64,000 bases of DNA. It comes from Archangium gephyra (GTDB lineage: Bacteria; Myxococcota; Myxococcia; Myxococcales; Myxococcaceae). Below the pieces are notes generated by a model. The model was given only the letters and a program-made list of their open reading frames with translations, was not told the DNA's origin and did no database searches. The stretch spans positions 608,501 through 672,500 of the forward strand of contig NZ_CP011509.1 in assembly GCF_001027285.1 (NCBI RefSeq), written 5' to 3'. Position 1 is the stretch's first letter. Each line of letters begins with the position of its first letter. Position numbers and translations under genes: made by a program. Shown in pieces: positions 36,006 through 45,053 of the stretch.

Positions 36006-36602
36006 ATGTCAATTTCAGCGGAATACCTGCTTTCTGTTGCTCGGAACTACTGGCGTTCAGACCGTGAGTTCGATGGCAAGCTGGAAAGAAGTCCCGAGCT
36101 GGAGAGATTCCAGGGGCTGTGGGAAGAGAAGCTCGAGAAGATAGATGAGTGGTGGGTGCTCCATGACGAGCTCCGGGCGGCATTGCCCCACTTGAAGATC
36201 GGGGATGCCACTGCCACCGTGGATGCCTGTTTCCGCTGCCTCGTGTATGCGGAGCAGCAGCTCGTGTCCGAAGACCCGGGGAATGAGCCTCGGTCGCGTT
36301 GCTGGGCCGTTGTCGGCTGCGTCAGCATTCTGGCGCCCGTCTATACGGTTTATGGCGTGCAGTACGACTACAAAGGTAGAGAATGGATCGCTCGGAGAGT
36401 CTTTTTCGAGCCGTTGCCTCCTGAGATGCAGGCTCCCGCGGAGACCGTGGCCAGGAAGCTCGAGGAGTTGTTCGGGGTTGAGGCCCTTCCTCGCGAGATC
36501 GCCGAGACTCGAATCCCGCTGACCGTGGAGCGACAGGAGCCGCCTCATACCACTCTCTTTCATGCGCTCTTCACGAGCCGGCCCGAGAGCGTGCCTCTAT
36601 AA
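36006..36602 (+). CDS. Uncharacterised protein, paralogue of the protein at 45614
   Basis: This is a 198-residue soluble protein. It shares a family signature with the C-terminal half of the protein at 45614-46708: DACxRCxVY, VGxVSILAPxYxVY, TVARxxExxFG and LxxALFxxR. No catalytic motif is recognised. Related myxobacterial proteins often sit alone or near lipoproteins; an immunity-type role is possible but unproven. The ATG at 36006 was chosen because the protein then begins SISAEYLLSVARNYW, which matches RTAELIRIARHYYP in the paralogue. The leader (35909-36005) is AT-richer than average. GC of the gene is lower than that of its neighbours. Confidence 0.65.
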   Translation: MSISAEYLLSVARNYWRSDREFDGKLERSPELERFQGLWEEKLEKIDEWWVLHDELRAALPHLKIGDATATVDACFRCLVYAEQQLVSEDPGNEPRSRCWAVVGCVSILAPVYTVYGVQYDYKGREWIARRVFFEPLPPEMQAPAETVARKLEELFGVEALPREIAETRIPLTVERQEPPHTTLFHALFTSRPESVPL

Positions 36603-36729
36603 CGGACGGTTGAAGGAAGGACCCGCGAGCCGCCTGGAGGGACGGACGCGGCTGGCGAGGAGGCTGCACGAATCTCGAGGACCGCGCTTTATCGAGCGTC
36701 TGCCCACCGGTTGTGCGAGTTTCCAGGCC

Positions 36730-37395
36730 ATGACCTTCGACCATTTGAAGTTCATCGAAGTCGAGCTCCAGATGCCGCTTATGATGCTTCCGGTGCGCAC
36801 GAGCCTCATCGAGCTCGAGCGGGCGCGTGTGCTCTGGTCACCGGCCTCGACGCTCACCGAGGCGCAGCTGCGCGAGGCGGGAGAGGTCACCGACATCATC
36901 GCGCCCAACCTCCTGCATGGAGGAGGAATGAAGGCCGCCGCGGCAGCCCACCCGCGTGCACGCCTCTGGGGCCCGGCGGGCATCAAGGAGAAGTTCCCCG
37001 AGCTCTCGTGGCACGGCGTCCTGGGAGCCGACCCCTGGCCGTACGACGACGAGCTTCGTCACGTGGCCCTTCGAGGAATGCCTGACTTCAATGAGAGCGT
37101 GTTCCTGCACCATCGCTCGAAGGTGCTGCTCGTGAGCGACCTGGTCTTCAACATCGAGGAGTCACGCGGCCTTGGCCCCTGGCTGATCCTCCATCTGTTC
37201 GGCACGTATCGCCGCCTGGCCGTCAGCCGCCTGTTCCTCCGCCGCGTGAAGGATCGAGCCGCGTTTCAGGAGTCCATCGAGCGGCTCGCCGCGCTCGACT
37301 TCTCGCACGTCGCTCCCGCGCATGGACGCGTGGTGTCGGAAGAGGGCAAGCAGAAGCTGCTCGCCGCGCTGCGCGAGCGGGGCTACACGGCCTGA
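36730..37395 (+). CDS. DUF4336-type protein (metallo-beta-lactamase-like, degenerate)
   Basis: This is a protein of about 221 residues. It resembles DUF4336: RTSLIELERARVLWSPAS, VTDIIAPNLLHGGGMKAAA, ARLWGPAGIKEKFPEL, PDFNESVFLHHRSKVLLVSD, LVFNIEE and DFSHVAPAHGRVV. The fold is related to metallo-beta-lactamases. The HxHxDH motif is absent, but scattered His and Asp (NLLH, FLHH, APAHG) remain. The role is unknown, possibly hydrolase-like. The ATG at 36730 gives the natural N-terminus; the open frame upstream to 36562 overlaps the previous gene and is unsupported. Confidence 0.7.
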   Translation: MTFDHLKFIEVELQMPLMMLPVRTSLIELERARVLWSPASTLTEAQLREAGEVTDIIAPNLLHGGGMKAAAAAHPRARLWGPAGIKEKFPELSWHGVLGADPWPYDDELRHVALRGMPDFNESVFLHHRSKVLLVSDLVFNIEESRGLGPWLILHLFGTYRRLAVSRLFLRRVKDRAAFQESIERLAALDFSHVAPAHGRVVSEEGKQKLLAALRERGYTA

Positions 37396-37501
37396 GAGGT
37401 GATGGCGCGGGTCAGGTGTGCGGAGGTGACCGCGCGAGTCGAGCAGTCCTTGCCCGGACAGGCGGGCTCCTCTACCCTGCGGACCTCCCCATGGAGTCCG
37501 C

Positions 37502-38362
37502 GTGCGCCCACGTCCCTGGTCCGTCCTGCTCTGGGTCCTCCTCCTGTCCACGGCGGCCATGGCGCGGGAGGCGCGGCAGGGGACCGTGCTCGTCGCGGGA
37601 CACCCGGGAGCAGCGCCGCCCGTGCTGTACGTGGCCGCGCGGGTGTCCACGCTGGTGGACTTCGAGGGCCTGCTCGAACCGCGCGTGGCGCTGACGCCCG
37701 AGCTGGGCGAGCGCCTCGCGGTGCTTCCCGTGGGAGCGCGCTCGCTGGTGGTGGTGCCCGTGCGCGACCTGGCGCGGGGCGAGCGCATGCTGCTGCCGGT
37801 GACGGGGCGGACGGAGGCCGGCGAGCCCCGTGCGGTGACGCTGGCGCTCGTCACCCGGGAGGACGAGGTGGACGTGCAGGTGCAGGTGTCCCTCGGGACG
37901 CGCGAGCCCCGGGTGCTGGAGGCCTCGGCGGAGGGCGGGGTGGGCACGGTGGCGGGGATGCTGCTCGCGAGCCATGAGCCGGGGGCGAGCCCGGGGCTGT
38001 CGCTCGTCATGCCAGCCGAGGGCCTGATGCGTACGCAAGCAGGCGAGGTCGAGGGGCGGCTTGAATCCGTTCTCCAGATGGACCGGGGGCGCCTCTTCGT
38101 CACGGTGACGGTCAGGTTCACGACACGACCCCTCCGCCCATGGCGCCTTGGCCGGGCCCGGGTGGAGGCGGGATGTTGGAAGGAGCGCGCGAGGGCGGAT
38201 GTGGCGCTCCCCGTCGTCGTCACCTCCGCCATCTCCGGACCACGAGTGCAACGCCACACCCTGGCCATCCGGCTGCCGGAAGGGGCCGGGTGTCTGTCAT
38301 TGACCCTGGAGGAGGATGGTCCCCGGACACTGCACCTCCAGGACTGGAGGCTCCCTCCATGA
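37502..38362 (+). CDS. DUF2381 family myxobacterial secreted protein
   Basis: This is a 286-residue protein with a signal peptide (WSVLLWVLLLSTAAMA) and a beta-rich body typical of DUF2381 (TIGR02268-type) proteins, a family nearly confined to Cystobacterineae. Features are RSLVVVPVRDLARGERMLLP and the late WRLGRARVEAGCW and TLHLQDWRLPP. The start is GTG 37502, six bases after GGAG. It overlaps the following Ser/Thr kinase by ATGA. DUF2381-kinase gene pairs recur in these genomes, so the two probably serve one signalling unit; the ligand is unknown. Confidence 0.8.
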   Translation: MRPRPWSVLLWVLLLSTAAMAREARQGTVLVAGHPGAAPPVLYVAARVSTLVDFEGLLEPRVALTPELGERLAVLPVGARSLVVVPVRDLARGERMLLPVTGRTEAGEPRAVTLALVTREDEVDVQVQVSLGTREPRVLEASAEGGVGTVAGMLLASHEPGASPGLSLVMPAEGLMRTQAGEVEGRLESVLQMDRGRLFVTVTVRFTTRPLRPWRLGRARVEAGCWKERARADVALPVVVTSAISGPRVQRHTLAIRLPEGAGCLSLTLEEDGPRTLHLQDWRLPP

Positions 38363-40215
38363 CGAATCCCTTCCATCCGGACCTGATTCAACCCGGAGAC
38401 ATGGTGCGGCACTACCGGGTGGTGAGCCGCCTCGGTAGCGGTGGCTTCGCGAACGTCTTCCTGGTGGAGCACGGTGGGCGGCCCTACACACTGAAGATCG
38501 CGGCCCGCCCACCGGGGGATGAGGACGAGGCCCGGGAAGACGAGCGGGCCTTCCGGGAAGCCATCTCCCTGGGGCACTTCCGCCACCCCAACCTGTTGAC
38601 GGTCCGCGAGCTGGGCCGCTGGCCGGACCTGGAAGGGGGTCACTTCTTCTTCGTCACCGACCACGTCCCTGGCTCCACCTTCAACACGTGGCGCTGGAGG
38701 ACGCAGGCCTCGTTGAGGCGCTTCATCCGGGTGCTGGCCGAACTGGTCCTGGTGATGGCGGAGCTGCACGAGCGCGGCGTGTGCCACCGTGACATCAAGC
38801 CCGACAACGTCCTGGTGAGGGAGGGTGATGACAAGCCGTTCCTCATCGACTTCGGCGCGGTGTTCCTGCCCGGCGCCTACACGCTCACGCGGGAGCTCCC
38901 TCCGGTGACGTTCCACAACATGCCGCCCGAGGTCGCCGCCTTCCTGCGAGGGGGAGAGTGGGAAGAGGGCGCGCACTTCCCCGCGAGTCCCGCGGCGGAT
39001 CTCTACGCCCTCGGTGCCCTGCTCTACGAGGCGCTCACGGATTGCCACCCCTTCAACCCACGCCTGCCGTTGGACAAGCTCCTGCTCGCCATCGAGTTCG
39101 TCCCGCCGGTGGAGCCCGGCCAGTTGGAGCCCCGTGTCCCGCCGGGCCTGAGCCGCCTGGTGATGAGGCTCCTGGACAAGGACCCGGCGCAACGGCCCCC
39201 GAGCGCCCGGGCCGTCCACGAGGAGTTGATGCGGTTGCTGGAGAGCGAAGGGGACACGGAGGCCTGGACGCAGCCGTATGCCTTCGCCACGCAGGAGGAC
39301 GCAGCGGCTCTACCCGGGGCGTCCCAGTCCAAGGCGGCGGCGGGTACGCGGGAGGTTTCCGAATCCCCCCCAGTGTCCGAGAGCGCCGCTCCGGCGGCCC
39401 CTGACTCCGCTGGGACGGGTGGAGAGGAGCGGGGCACCGGGCGGCCTTCCGGCGGGTGGTGGAGGGGACTCGCCGTGTTCGCCTTCGTGTTGCTCCTGCT
39501 CGGGATAGCGTGGGGCTTCGGCCGCACGGTGTTCGCGTCCGCCCTGGAGGCGGTGTGTTCCGGCGCGGCATCCACTGCGTTGGTTCCGCCAGCGCCCTCC
39601 GAGAAAGGATGCGAAGCCTTGCTCTTCACCCCACCGAAGTCCTTCCGCGACACCCACGCGCTGCTCTGTGCCGCCTCCGTGCAACTCCTGGCCTGCTCGG
39701 GGGTACCGGTGCGCCCTGATGCTGGAGGTTTCCTGGAGCAGTGCCCTCCCGAAGCCCGTCAGACGGCCGCGCGGGCGGGCTTCGGGCAGATGCCCTTCAC
39801 GGATGTCGAGCTGGTGACCGGTGTGCACGTTGGCACCGTGGCGAGCCCGGGCATGCTCAACGTCAAGAGTGGACCGGTGGAGGGATGGATGTTCCTGCCC
39901 GGTGATGAGAGGAGCTACCGGGTGACGGGTGAGGCGAAGGTGTTCCAGAAGCGGTTCTACGCGCAGTTCGACCGGATCTACCTCGACGCGCTCTACCCGA
40001 CACCCGGCATTGTGCCGTCCCCCATCTGCGCTGTGGTCGTGAGCGATAGGGAGCCGACGAAGAAGTTCGGGGTGCTGACGTACGAGGTCGACAAGCCCAT
40101 CGGGGCCGAGCTCGATCCCGCCAAGGTGGTGTATCGAGGCGCCGACGCCGCCATTCTCAACGCGCAGTTGGTGGACGTTTATGTCCAGCTCCCCGGCCGC
40201 CACTTCCCGAAGTAG
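38359..40215 (+). CDS. Transmembrane Ser/Thr protein kinase paired with DUF2381
   Basis: This is a 618-residue protein. The cytoplasmic kinase domain (about 15-300) has the Gly loop GSGGFANVF, lysine in YTLKIAARP, catalytic CHRDIKPDNVLV (near 142) and DFGAVFLPG (near 162), and MPPEVAAF in place of APE. A Pro/Ala-rich linker, a TM helix (GLAVFAFVLLLLGIAWGFG, about 370-393) and an external domain of about 215 residues with several Cys pairs follow. Catalytic residues look intact. The ATG at 38359 is coupled to the upstream DUF2381 stop; the longer frame from 38140 lies inside that gene and is rejected. Confidence 0.9.
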   Translation: MTNPFHPDLIQPGDMVRHYRVVSRLGSGGFANVFLVEHGGRPYTLKIAARPPGDEDEAREDERAFREAISLGHFRHPNLLTVRELGRWPDLEGGHFFFVTDHVPGSTFNTWRWRTQASLRRFIRVLAELVLVMAELHERGVCHRDIKPDNVLVREGDDKPFLIDFGAVFLPGAYTLTRELPPVTFHNMPPEVAAFLRGGEWEEGAHFPASPAADLYALGALLYEALTDCHPFNPRLPLDKLLLAIEFVPPVEPGQLEPRVPPGLSRLVMRLLDKDPAQRPPSARAVHEELMRLLESEGDTEAWTQPYAFATQEDAAALPGASQSKAAAGTREVSESPPVSESAAPAAPDSAGTGGEERGTGRPSGGWWRGLAVFAFVLLLLGIAWGFGRTVFASALEAVCSGAASTALVPPAPSEKGCEALLFTPPKSFRDTHALLCAASVQLLACSGVPVRPDAGGFLEQCPPEARQTAARAGFGQMPFTDVELVTGVHVGTVASPGMLNVKSGPVEGWMFLPGDERSYRVTGEAKVFQKRFYAQFDRIYLDALYPTPGIVPSPICAVVVSDREPTKKFGVLTYEVDKPIGAELDPAKVVYRGADAAILNAQLVDVYVQLPGRHFPK

Positions 40216-40363
40216 GGCCTCGGCCCGGAGCAGGACCCTTCTGGCCGCGAGGTGTACCGGATAGGGGGGCTCCCCCTCTCCACGAGGTCTCCTGCTCCAT
40301 GGAGGATTCAAGAGGTCGTAGGGAGGGCTTGAGTGAATCCCGGCGCAAGCTAACCTGGTCGCA

Positions 40364-43126
40364 ATGGTCGCAGCTGCTGAGCACTCGATTCTGAATCTCC
40401 CCGGCGAGCCCCGCATGCTCGATGCCGTACGCGAGGGCCTCGCTGGGGCGGAAGAGGTTCTGCTCGCCGTTTCCTTCACCCGCTGCAGTGGCTTGCAACT
40501 CCTCATCGATCCACTCCAGGAGGTCGCGAGGCGAGGCCGCGTCAGGGTGCTCACGTCCACCTACCAGCAGGTGACTCAACCCGAGGCGCTGGAGGCCCTC
40601 CTGGAAATGGAGGGCGTCGAATGCCGGGTCCAAGGAGGTCCGACCGGCTTCCACTCGAAGTTCTGGTGGTTTCGCGGAAAGAGTGGCGCCGAATGCTGGG
40701 CGGGCTCCTCCAATCTCACGAGGGGTGGGCTCGCCACCAACCTCGAGTGGAACATCCGTTCCCTGGAGCAGGCGCGTATCGAGCAGACCCGGAGGCAATT
40801 CGATGCCCTCTGGGGCCGCTCCGATGTGCTGCCCCTTTCGCGCGAGCTGATCCACCGCTACCGCTTGCACCGGCGGCCCGAGCGCGCGGCACCCACGCCC
40901 CTCTTCCTGGCCGCCGACGAGCTACAGCAGACACCCAAACCCAACCCAGCACAGCAGGAGGCCCTGAAGAAGCTGGCCGAGCTTCGTGAGCGGGGTGAGC
41001 GGCGTGCCGCGGTCATCGCGGCCACCGGCCTGGGCAAGACGTACCTGGCGGCGTTCGATGTCGCCGCCAGTCGGGCGCGGCGGGTCCTCTATGTCTCGCA
41101 TCGTCTCGAGCACCTCACGCAGGCCATGAGGGCCTTTGGCCTGGTGCTCGGAAAGAAGCACCTCGGACTCGTCGGTGGAGGCCGAGAGGAGTCGGACGCG
41201 GACATCGTCTTCACGACGGTGCAGAGCCTTCGTGGTCATGACACGCTGCTCGGACGCCGTTGGGACTACGTCATCATCGATGAATTCCACCACGCGGAGG
41301 CACCTGGCTATCAGCCGCTGCGCGAACTCATCGAGCATGCGTTCTTCCTGGGGATGACGGCGACTCCCGAGCGCCAGGACGGGCATGACGTGCTCGAGTG
41401 GTGCAACTGGAACATCGCCTACGAGCTCCGTCTCCCCGAGGCGATCGACCGTAGCTGGCTGCTCCCGTTCCACTACTTCGGCATCGCGGACGAGACCGTC
41501 GACTTCGCGCGGATTCCCTGGCGCAATGGGAAGATTCCCATCGACGTCCTGGAGCAGGAACTCTCGATCGAGACGCGCGCCGAGCTGGTGCTCGAACAGG
41601 CATTGCTGCGCGGCTTCGATGGCCCGAAACGAGCGACGGTCGGCTTCTGCGCCAGCATCCGGCATGCGGAGTTCATGGCGAAGGCCTTCAACGCGCGGAA
41701 GCAAACCGCCGTGGCGGTCTCGGGAAACCAACGCGTCGAGGAGCGGGAGGAGATCTACCGCCAGCTGGCGGACGTGTCGAATCCGCTCGAATGGGTCTTC
41801 GTCGCCGACGTGCTGAACGAGGGAGTGGACATCCCGGCCATCAACTCGCTGCTCTTCCTGCGGCCGACGGATTCGGCGGGACTGTTCCTCCAGCAGCTTG
41901 GACGAGGACTGCGCCTCTTTCCCGGAACGGAGGTCCTGACCGTTCTCGACTTCGTTGGCCATCACCGGAGCAGCTGGATCACGTTGCAGGCGCTCCACGA
42001 CCCGAAGGGAACCGGGGCGCGAGTCGACGTCACCGAGGGATTCACCCTCAAGCCGCCGCGTGGTTGCGAAGTGGTTCTCCAGACGCGCACGCGGGAGATC
42101 CTCGCGAAGATACGCCGGCTCACGACGCGGCAGCGCTGTGACGAGGCCTACCGCTTGCTCCGGGACGAGCTGGGACGTCCTCCGCTTCCCGTCGATCTCT
42201 GGCTTCGCGAGGAGCTGCCGGAGCTGAAGGATTTCCGTGGGGCCTATGGCTCGTGGCTGAAGTGCCAGCAGGCCCAGGGGGACTCTCCCGCCTGGGCGAA
42301 GGGACTGCCGGAGGAGCATCCGGTCCACCAGCTCCTCTCGGCAGCGGAGACCGACTGGCAGGCTCAACGGGTGGGGCCCTACGCGCTCTTGTGGGGGCTG
42401 GCCGCGCATCCGGATGAGCCACGGGCCGGTTACGAGGAATTCTTCCGCCGGTACCCCCAATGGGAGGGGGAGCACGCGTCCTTGGACAGCTCCAAGTCAT
42501 GGACGACGCTGCGCAAGAAGGTACCGGCGGCGGTATTCACACAGGAACAGCTGGCGAGCTCCATCATCACCGCCCTCGGCTCGGAACTGCTCGAGCAGGT
42601 GGAAGGGCGTCTGCTGTACACCGTGAACAAGGATCATCAGGAGCGTCACGGAGGCGTACTCCGGACTCCTTCGGACCTGGCCCGGTATGGGCAGTACACA
42701 CGGCCGGAAATCGTCCGGCACTTTGGAGCGCAGTACGACCCCGCGCGCCACAACATGGGCATCCTCTGGTTCGAGCAGCGTGGCGTCATCATCACCAAGC
42801 TCGATACGAGCAGCGCGAAGGAGGGGCAGCGCTATCTCAACCGCTTCATCACGAATCGGCGTTTCTCGTGGAGCAGCCAGCCCAAGATGACCCGGACGAA
42901 CGAGGCGGGCCGGAAGGTGCTCGAACACGAGGGACGCGGCTCGACGCTGTACCTGTTCGTCCAGGGGCGCTCGCATGAGCCCGCCCTCTACATGGGCGAG
43001 GCGAGATTCGTCGCGGTCGAGGGGAACAAGCCGATGGCTGTCACCCTGAAGTTGGATCGGCCCGTTCCGGCCGACGTGCAACGCGAGCTCAGAGTGGAAC
43101 TCCCGGATGATGAAGACCTCACCTAA
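40364..43126 (+). CDS. PLD-domain superfamily 2 helicase with DUF3427-like C-terminus
   Basis: This is a 920-residue protein. Residues 1-180 form a single phospholipase-D-type domain (HSK at 97-99, then GSSNLTRGGL). An SF2 helicase core follows: Walker A AATGLGKT (near 220), DEFHH (near 305), motif III MTATPER and motif VI QQLGRGLRLF. The C-terminal 280 residues resemble DUF3427 (RPEIVRHFGAQYDPARHNMG). Such PLD-helicase fusions are thought to act in DNA repair or defence; PLD domains of this kind can be nucleases. The stop codon lies within the first bases of a 90-bp palindromic element, so the natural C-terminus may have been altered by its insertion. Confidence 0.85.
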   Translation: MVAAAEHSILNLPGEPRMLDAVREGLAGAEEVLLAVSFTRCSGLQLLIDPLQEVARRGRVRVLTSTYQQVTQPEALEALLEMEGVECRVQGGPTGFHSKFWWFRGKSGAECWAGSSNLTRGGLATNLEWNIRSLEQARIEQTRRQFDALWGRSDVLPLSRELIHRYRLHRRPERAAPTPLFLAADELQQTPKPNPAQQEALKKLAELRERGERRAAVIAATGLGKTYLAAFDVAASRARRVLYVSHRLEHLTQAMRAFGLVLGKKHLGLVGGGREESDADIVFTTVQSLRGHDTLLGRRWDYVIIDEFHHAEAPGYQPLRELIEHAFFLGMTATPERQDGHDVLEWCNWNIAYELRLPEAIDRSWLLPFHYFGIADETVDFARIPWRNGKIPIDVLEQELSIETRAELVLEQALLRGFDGPKRATVGFCASIRHAEFMAKAFNARKQTAVAVSGNQRVEEREEIYRQLADVSNPLEWVFVADVLNEGVDIPAINSLLFLRPTDSAGLFLQQLGRGLRLFPGTEVLTVLDFVGHHRSSWITLQALHDPKGTGARVDVTEGFTLKPPRGCEVVLQTRTREILAKIRRLTTRQRCDEAYRLLRDELGRPPLPVDLWLREELPELKDFRGAYGSWLKCQQAQGDSPAWAKGLPEEHPVHQLLSAAETDWQAQRVGPYALLWGLAAHPDEPRAGYEEFFRRYPQWEGEHASLDSSKSWTTLRKKVPAAVFTQEQLASSIITALGSELLEQVEGRLLYTVNKDHQERHGGVLRTPSDLARYGQYTRPEIVRHFGAQYDPARHNMGILWFEQRGVIITKLDTSSAKEGQRYLNRFITNRRFSWSSQPKMTRTNEAGRKVLEHEGRGSTLYLFVQGRSHEPALYMGEARFVAVEGNKPMAVTLKLDRPVPADVQRELRVELPDDEDLT

Positions 43127-43213
43127 TACTACTCGGTTGCTTCGGGTGCCCTCCGAGGAGGAGTTCCCCTCGGAGTTCCACGTGGCCCTCGGGAAGTGAC
43201 CGGGTCGTACTAG
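43124..43213 (+). repeat. 90-bp MITE-like palindromic element, left copy
   Basis: The element runs TACTACTCGGTT … CCGGGTCGTACTA. Its two ends are imperfect inverted repeats and its centre (CCGAGGAGGAGTTCCCCTCGG) can form a second hairpin. It matches the reverse complement of 43634-43724 at most positions. The TAA stop of the helicase gene lies at its left edge. It may also work as a transcription terminator. Confidence 0.8.
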
Positions 43214-43234
43214 CACTGCTTGGCCAGTAGTCTG

Positions 43235-43564
43235 CTAATCCTCGAGGAACACCGTCTTCTGCTCGCCGATGTCAATGGTGAGCCCATTATCCTCGCCGGG
43301 ATTGATCTGTACCTGCTTGAACTGATGGGCCTTGACCATTTGCTGGAAGCGGAAGGGCTTTGGGGTGCCCTTCATCGGCCCCGGCTCTTCGGCCACGCTC
43401 ACGCGCAGCATGAAGATGGTCGGATTGAAGGAGCCTTCAATCTCCTCCACAGTCACTTGCGCGCTTTGCGTATAGACGAGTACATCACCCTTTACTTGAA
43501 GCCACCACCCAGCCTTTGCATTTCCCTGCACCGCCCGAACATTTTCGATTGTGTTGCCAGCCAT
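43235..43564 (-). CDS. Small unknown protein between two palindromic elements
   Basis: This is a 109-residue soluble protein, beta-rich with hydrophobic strands (GWWLQVKGDVLVY; TIFMLRVSVAEEP) and an acidic C-terminus (GEQKTVFLED). It has no recognised domain. The Shine-Dalgarno sequence AAAAGGAGGATGAA before the ATG at 43564 is the strongest in the window. GC is lower than in the neighbours, and the gene is bounded by inverted 90-bp elements at 43124 and 43634. It may have arrived as a passenger. Function unknown. Confidence 0.7.
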   Translation of the reverse strand: MAGNTIENVRAVQGNAKAGWWLQVKGDVLVYTQSAQVTVEEIEGSFNPTIFMLRVSVAEEPGPMKGTPKPFRFQQMVKAHQFKQVQINPGEDNGLTIDIGEQKTVFLED

Positions 43565-43633
43565 TTCATCCTCCTTTTCAATTACGAGTGTAGACCAGAA
43601 AAGGACGACGTGGAGCGGATTTAAATCCGGCAG

Positions 43634-43724
43634 CTAGTACGACCCGGTTACTTCCGGAGGGCCACCGTGGAACTCCGAGGGGAACTTCTCCTCGGAAGGC
43701 GCCCGAAGTAACCGAGTAGTACTA
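43634..43724 (-). repeat. 90-bp MITE-like palindromic element, right copy (inverted)
   Basis: This is the inverted copy of 43124-43213, with ends TAGTACGACCCGG and CCGAGTAGTACTA. Terminal TA dinucleotides fit TA target duplication as in Tc/mariner-type or IS630-type MITEs. The two copies enclose about 420 bp with a single gene. Confidence 0.8.
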
Positions 43725-43740
43725 AACGGTGGGTGGCCTT

Positions 43741-44847
43741 CTATGGGTGCTTTTGGAGGTTCGCCTGCAACTCGACCGCGAATAGCCCTGGGTCGAGCTG
43801 CAGGCTGTCCGCCGTGACTCTGTCCGGCAGAGCGTTGAGCGTTTCGATGAGCCGCTCGGCAATCGCCCGGATGCCGGTCAGGATGCGGAGCTTGGGTGTC
43901 GCGCTCTCGATATCGTACAGGCGCGCGATACGACAGTTCTCCCTTTGTGCTGCGAAGCGCAGTTCGGAGAGGGTCATGTGTATGGGCCGAGCGAAAGCCG
44001 CGCGCGTCGCCCTGACATTGACGAACACAGGGGGTGCACCCTCAAGCCATCTGGCTGCGTGCACTTCGTAGTCGTAGGCCGAGCGCGGGAGTGCTTGCGA
44101 AACCCACTTGAAATCGTCGTCGTGGCCAGTAGTGGTGAGCCAAGCGCCGAAGAGCTCCTCGCCTCGCTGACGGGTCTCCTCGGCAGTGAGAAGCCGCCGG
44201 TGCCAGTCCTCGGGCGAGGCGATTTCCGTCCGACTGGGAGCGTGTACACCGGAAGAGGCGAGCGCGCCGGTGCCGAAGAGAACATCTTCGATCGTTTCGC
44301 CAGAGATGAACGAATCGAGTGGGTGCTCGCCATCCGGGTAGGCACCCATGGTGCTGGCGCGCAGATGGGCCAGGGCTGTTTCCGAGACCTCGATCATGGC
44401 GTGCTGGGCGGGAAGTTCGAAGCGATCGGCGATGGCCGCGTGTAATTCGGCGGCTTCAACGGCCGACACGAGGGTGAGCCTCACGGCTCGTGGCCGTTCG
44501 TTACCCTCGAAGGCCATGATGGCGAAATCATTCTCCGCGAGCTTGTCATAGCGACCCGGCTCCTCCGCCGGTTCATGGATGAGCTCACCCTTGATGTGCC
44601 AGTTCTTTGAGCCCAGCGAGCGCATGGCCATTCGCGTCAACCGGTGCGCTGTCCTTGCACCGGGGTCAATGATGAGCAAGGCGAAGAGTACCTGGTCATG
44701 AGAGAGCTGGAGCCCAGGGTAGAACCGCTCGATGAAGATCTCGTGATTGAGGCTGAGCGCTCGCTGGTTGGAGCGCATCGAGTGGACCTTGAAAAACGAC
44801 AGGTCTGACCATGTCAACACCTTGATGGCGATCTTGGTTCCGCTCAT
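43741..44847 (-). CDS. DUF3883-like protein with altered nuclease motif
   Basis: This is a 368-residue protein. Residues 1-230 are unfamiliar (begins GTKIAIKVLTWSDLSFFKVH). Residues about 265-345 resemble DUF3883, a PD-(D/E)xK-related domain: YDYEVHAARWLEG, PPVFVNVRATRAAFARPIHM and TLSELRFAAQRENCRIARLYDI. In active members the middle segment is IEVKxT; here it is FVNVRAT, so Glu and Lys are replaced by Asn and Arg. It may be a catalytically dead homologue. DUF3883 proteins are common beside restriction and helicase genes, which fits the nearby PLD-helicase. Convergent to the mobile-element-flanked gene and divergent from the lipoprotein at 45054 (206-bp spacer, nothing recognised in it). Confidence 0.6.
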   Translation of the reverse strand: MSGTKIAIKVLTWSDLSFFKVHSMRSNQRALSLNHEIFIERFYPGLQLSHDQVLFALLIIDPGARTAHRLTRMAMRSLGSKNWHIKGELIHEPAEEPGRYDKLAENDFAIMAFEGNERPRAVRLTLVSAVEAAELHAAIADRFELPAQHAMIEVSETALAHLRASTMGAYPDGEHPLDSFISGETIEDVLFGTGALASSGVHAPSRTEIASPEDWHRRLLTAEETRQRGEELFGAWLTTTGHDDDFKWVSQALPRSAYDYEVHAARWLEGAPPVFVNVRATRAAFARPIHMTLSELRFAAQRENCRIARLYDIESATPKLRILTGIRAIAERLIETLNALPDRVTADSLQLDPGLFAVELQANLQKHP

Positions 44848-45053
44848 GGGGAGGGTACACCATGCCAGCAGTCACCTTGTCCAGAGTGACGTGAGAAGTG
44901 GGGTGGCCACTGGTTGGCCTGCAACAAAGCCGGGCAGTTCCAGCCTTCCGAGTTCGCGCCCACCGGCTGAAGCAAAGAAGGGGTGGGAAGGTCCTCTTGT
45001 CTCTCTGCATGCCGTCCCTCAGAATCCTCCTGTTCCAATCTGGGAGAGAACCC

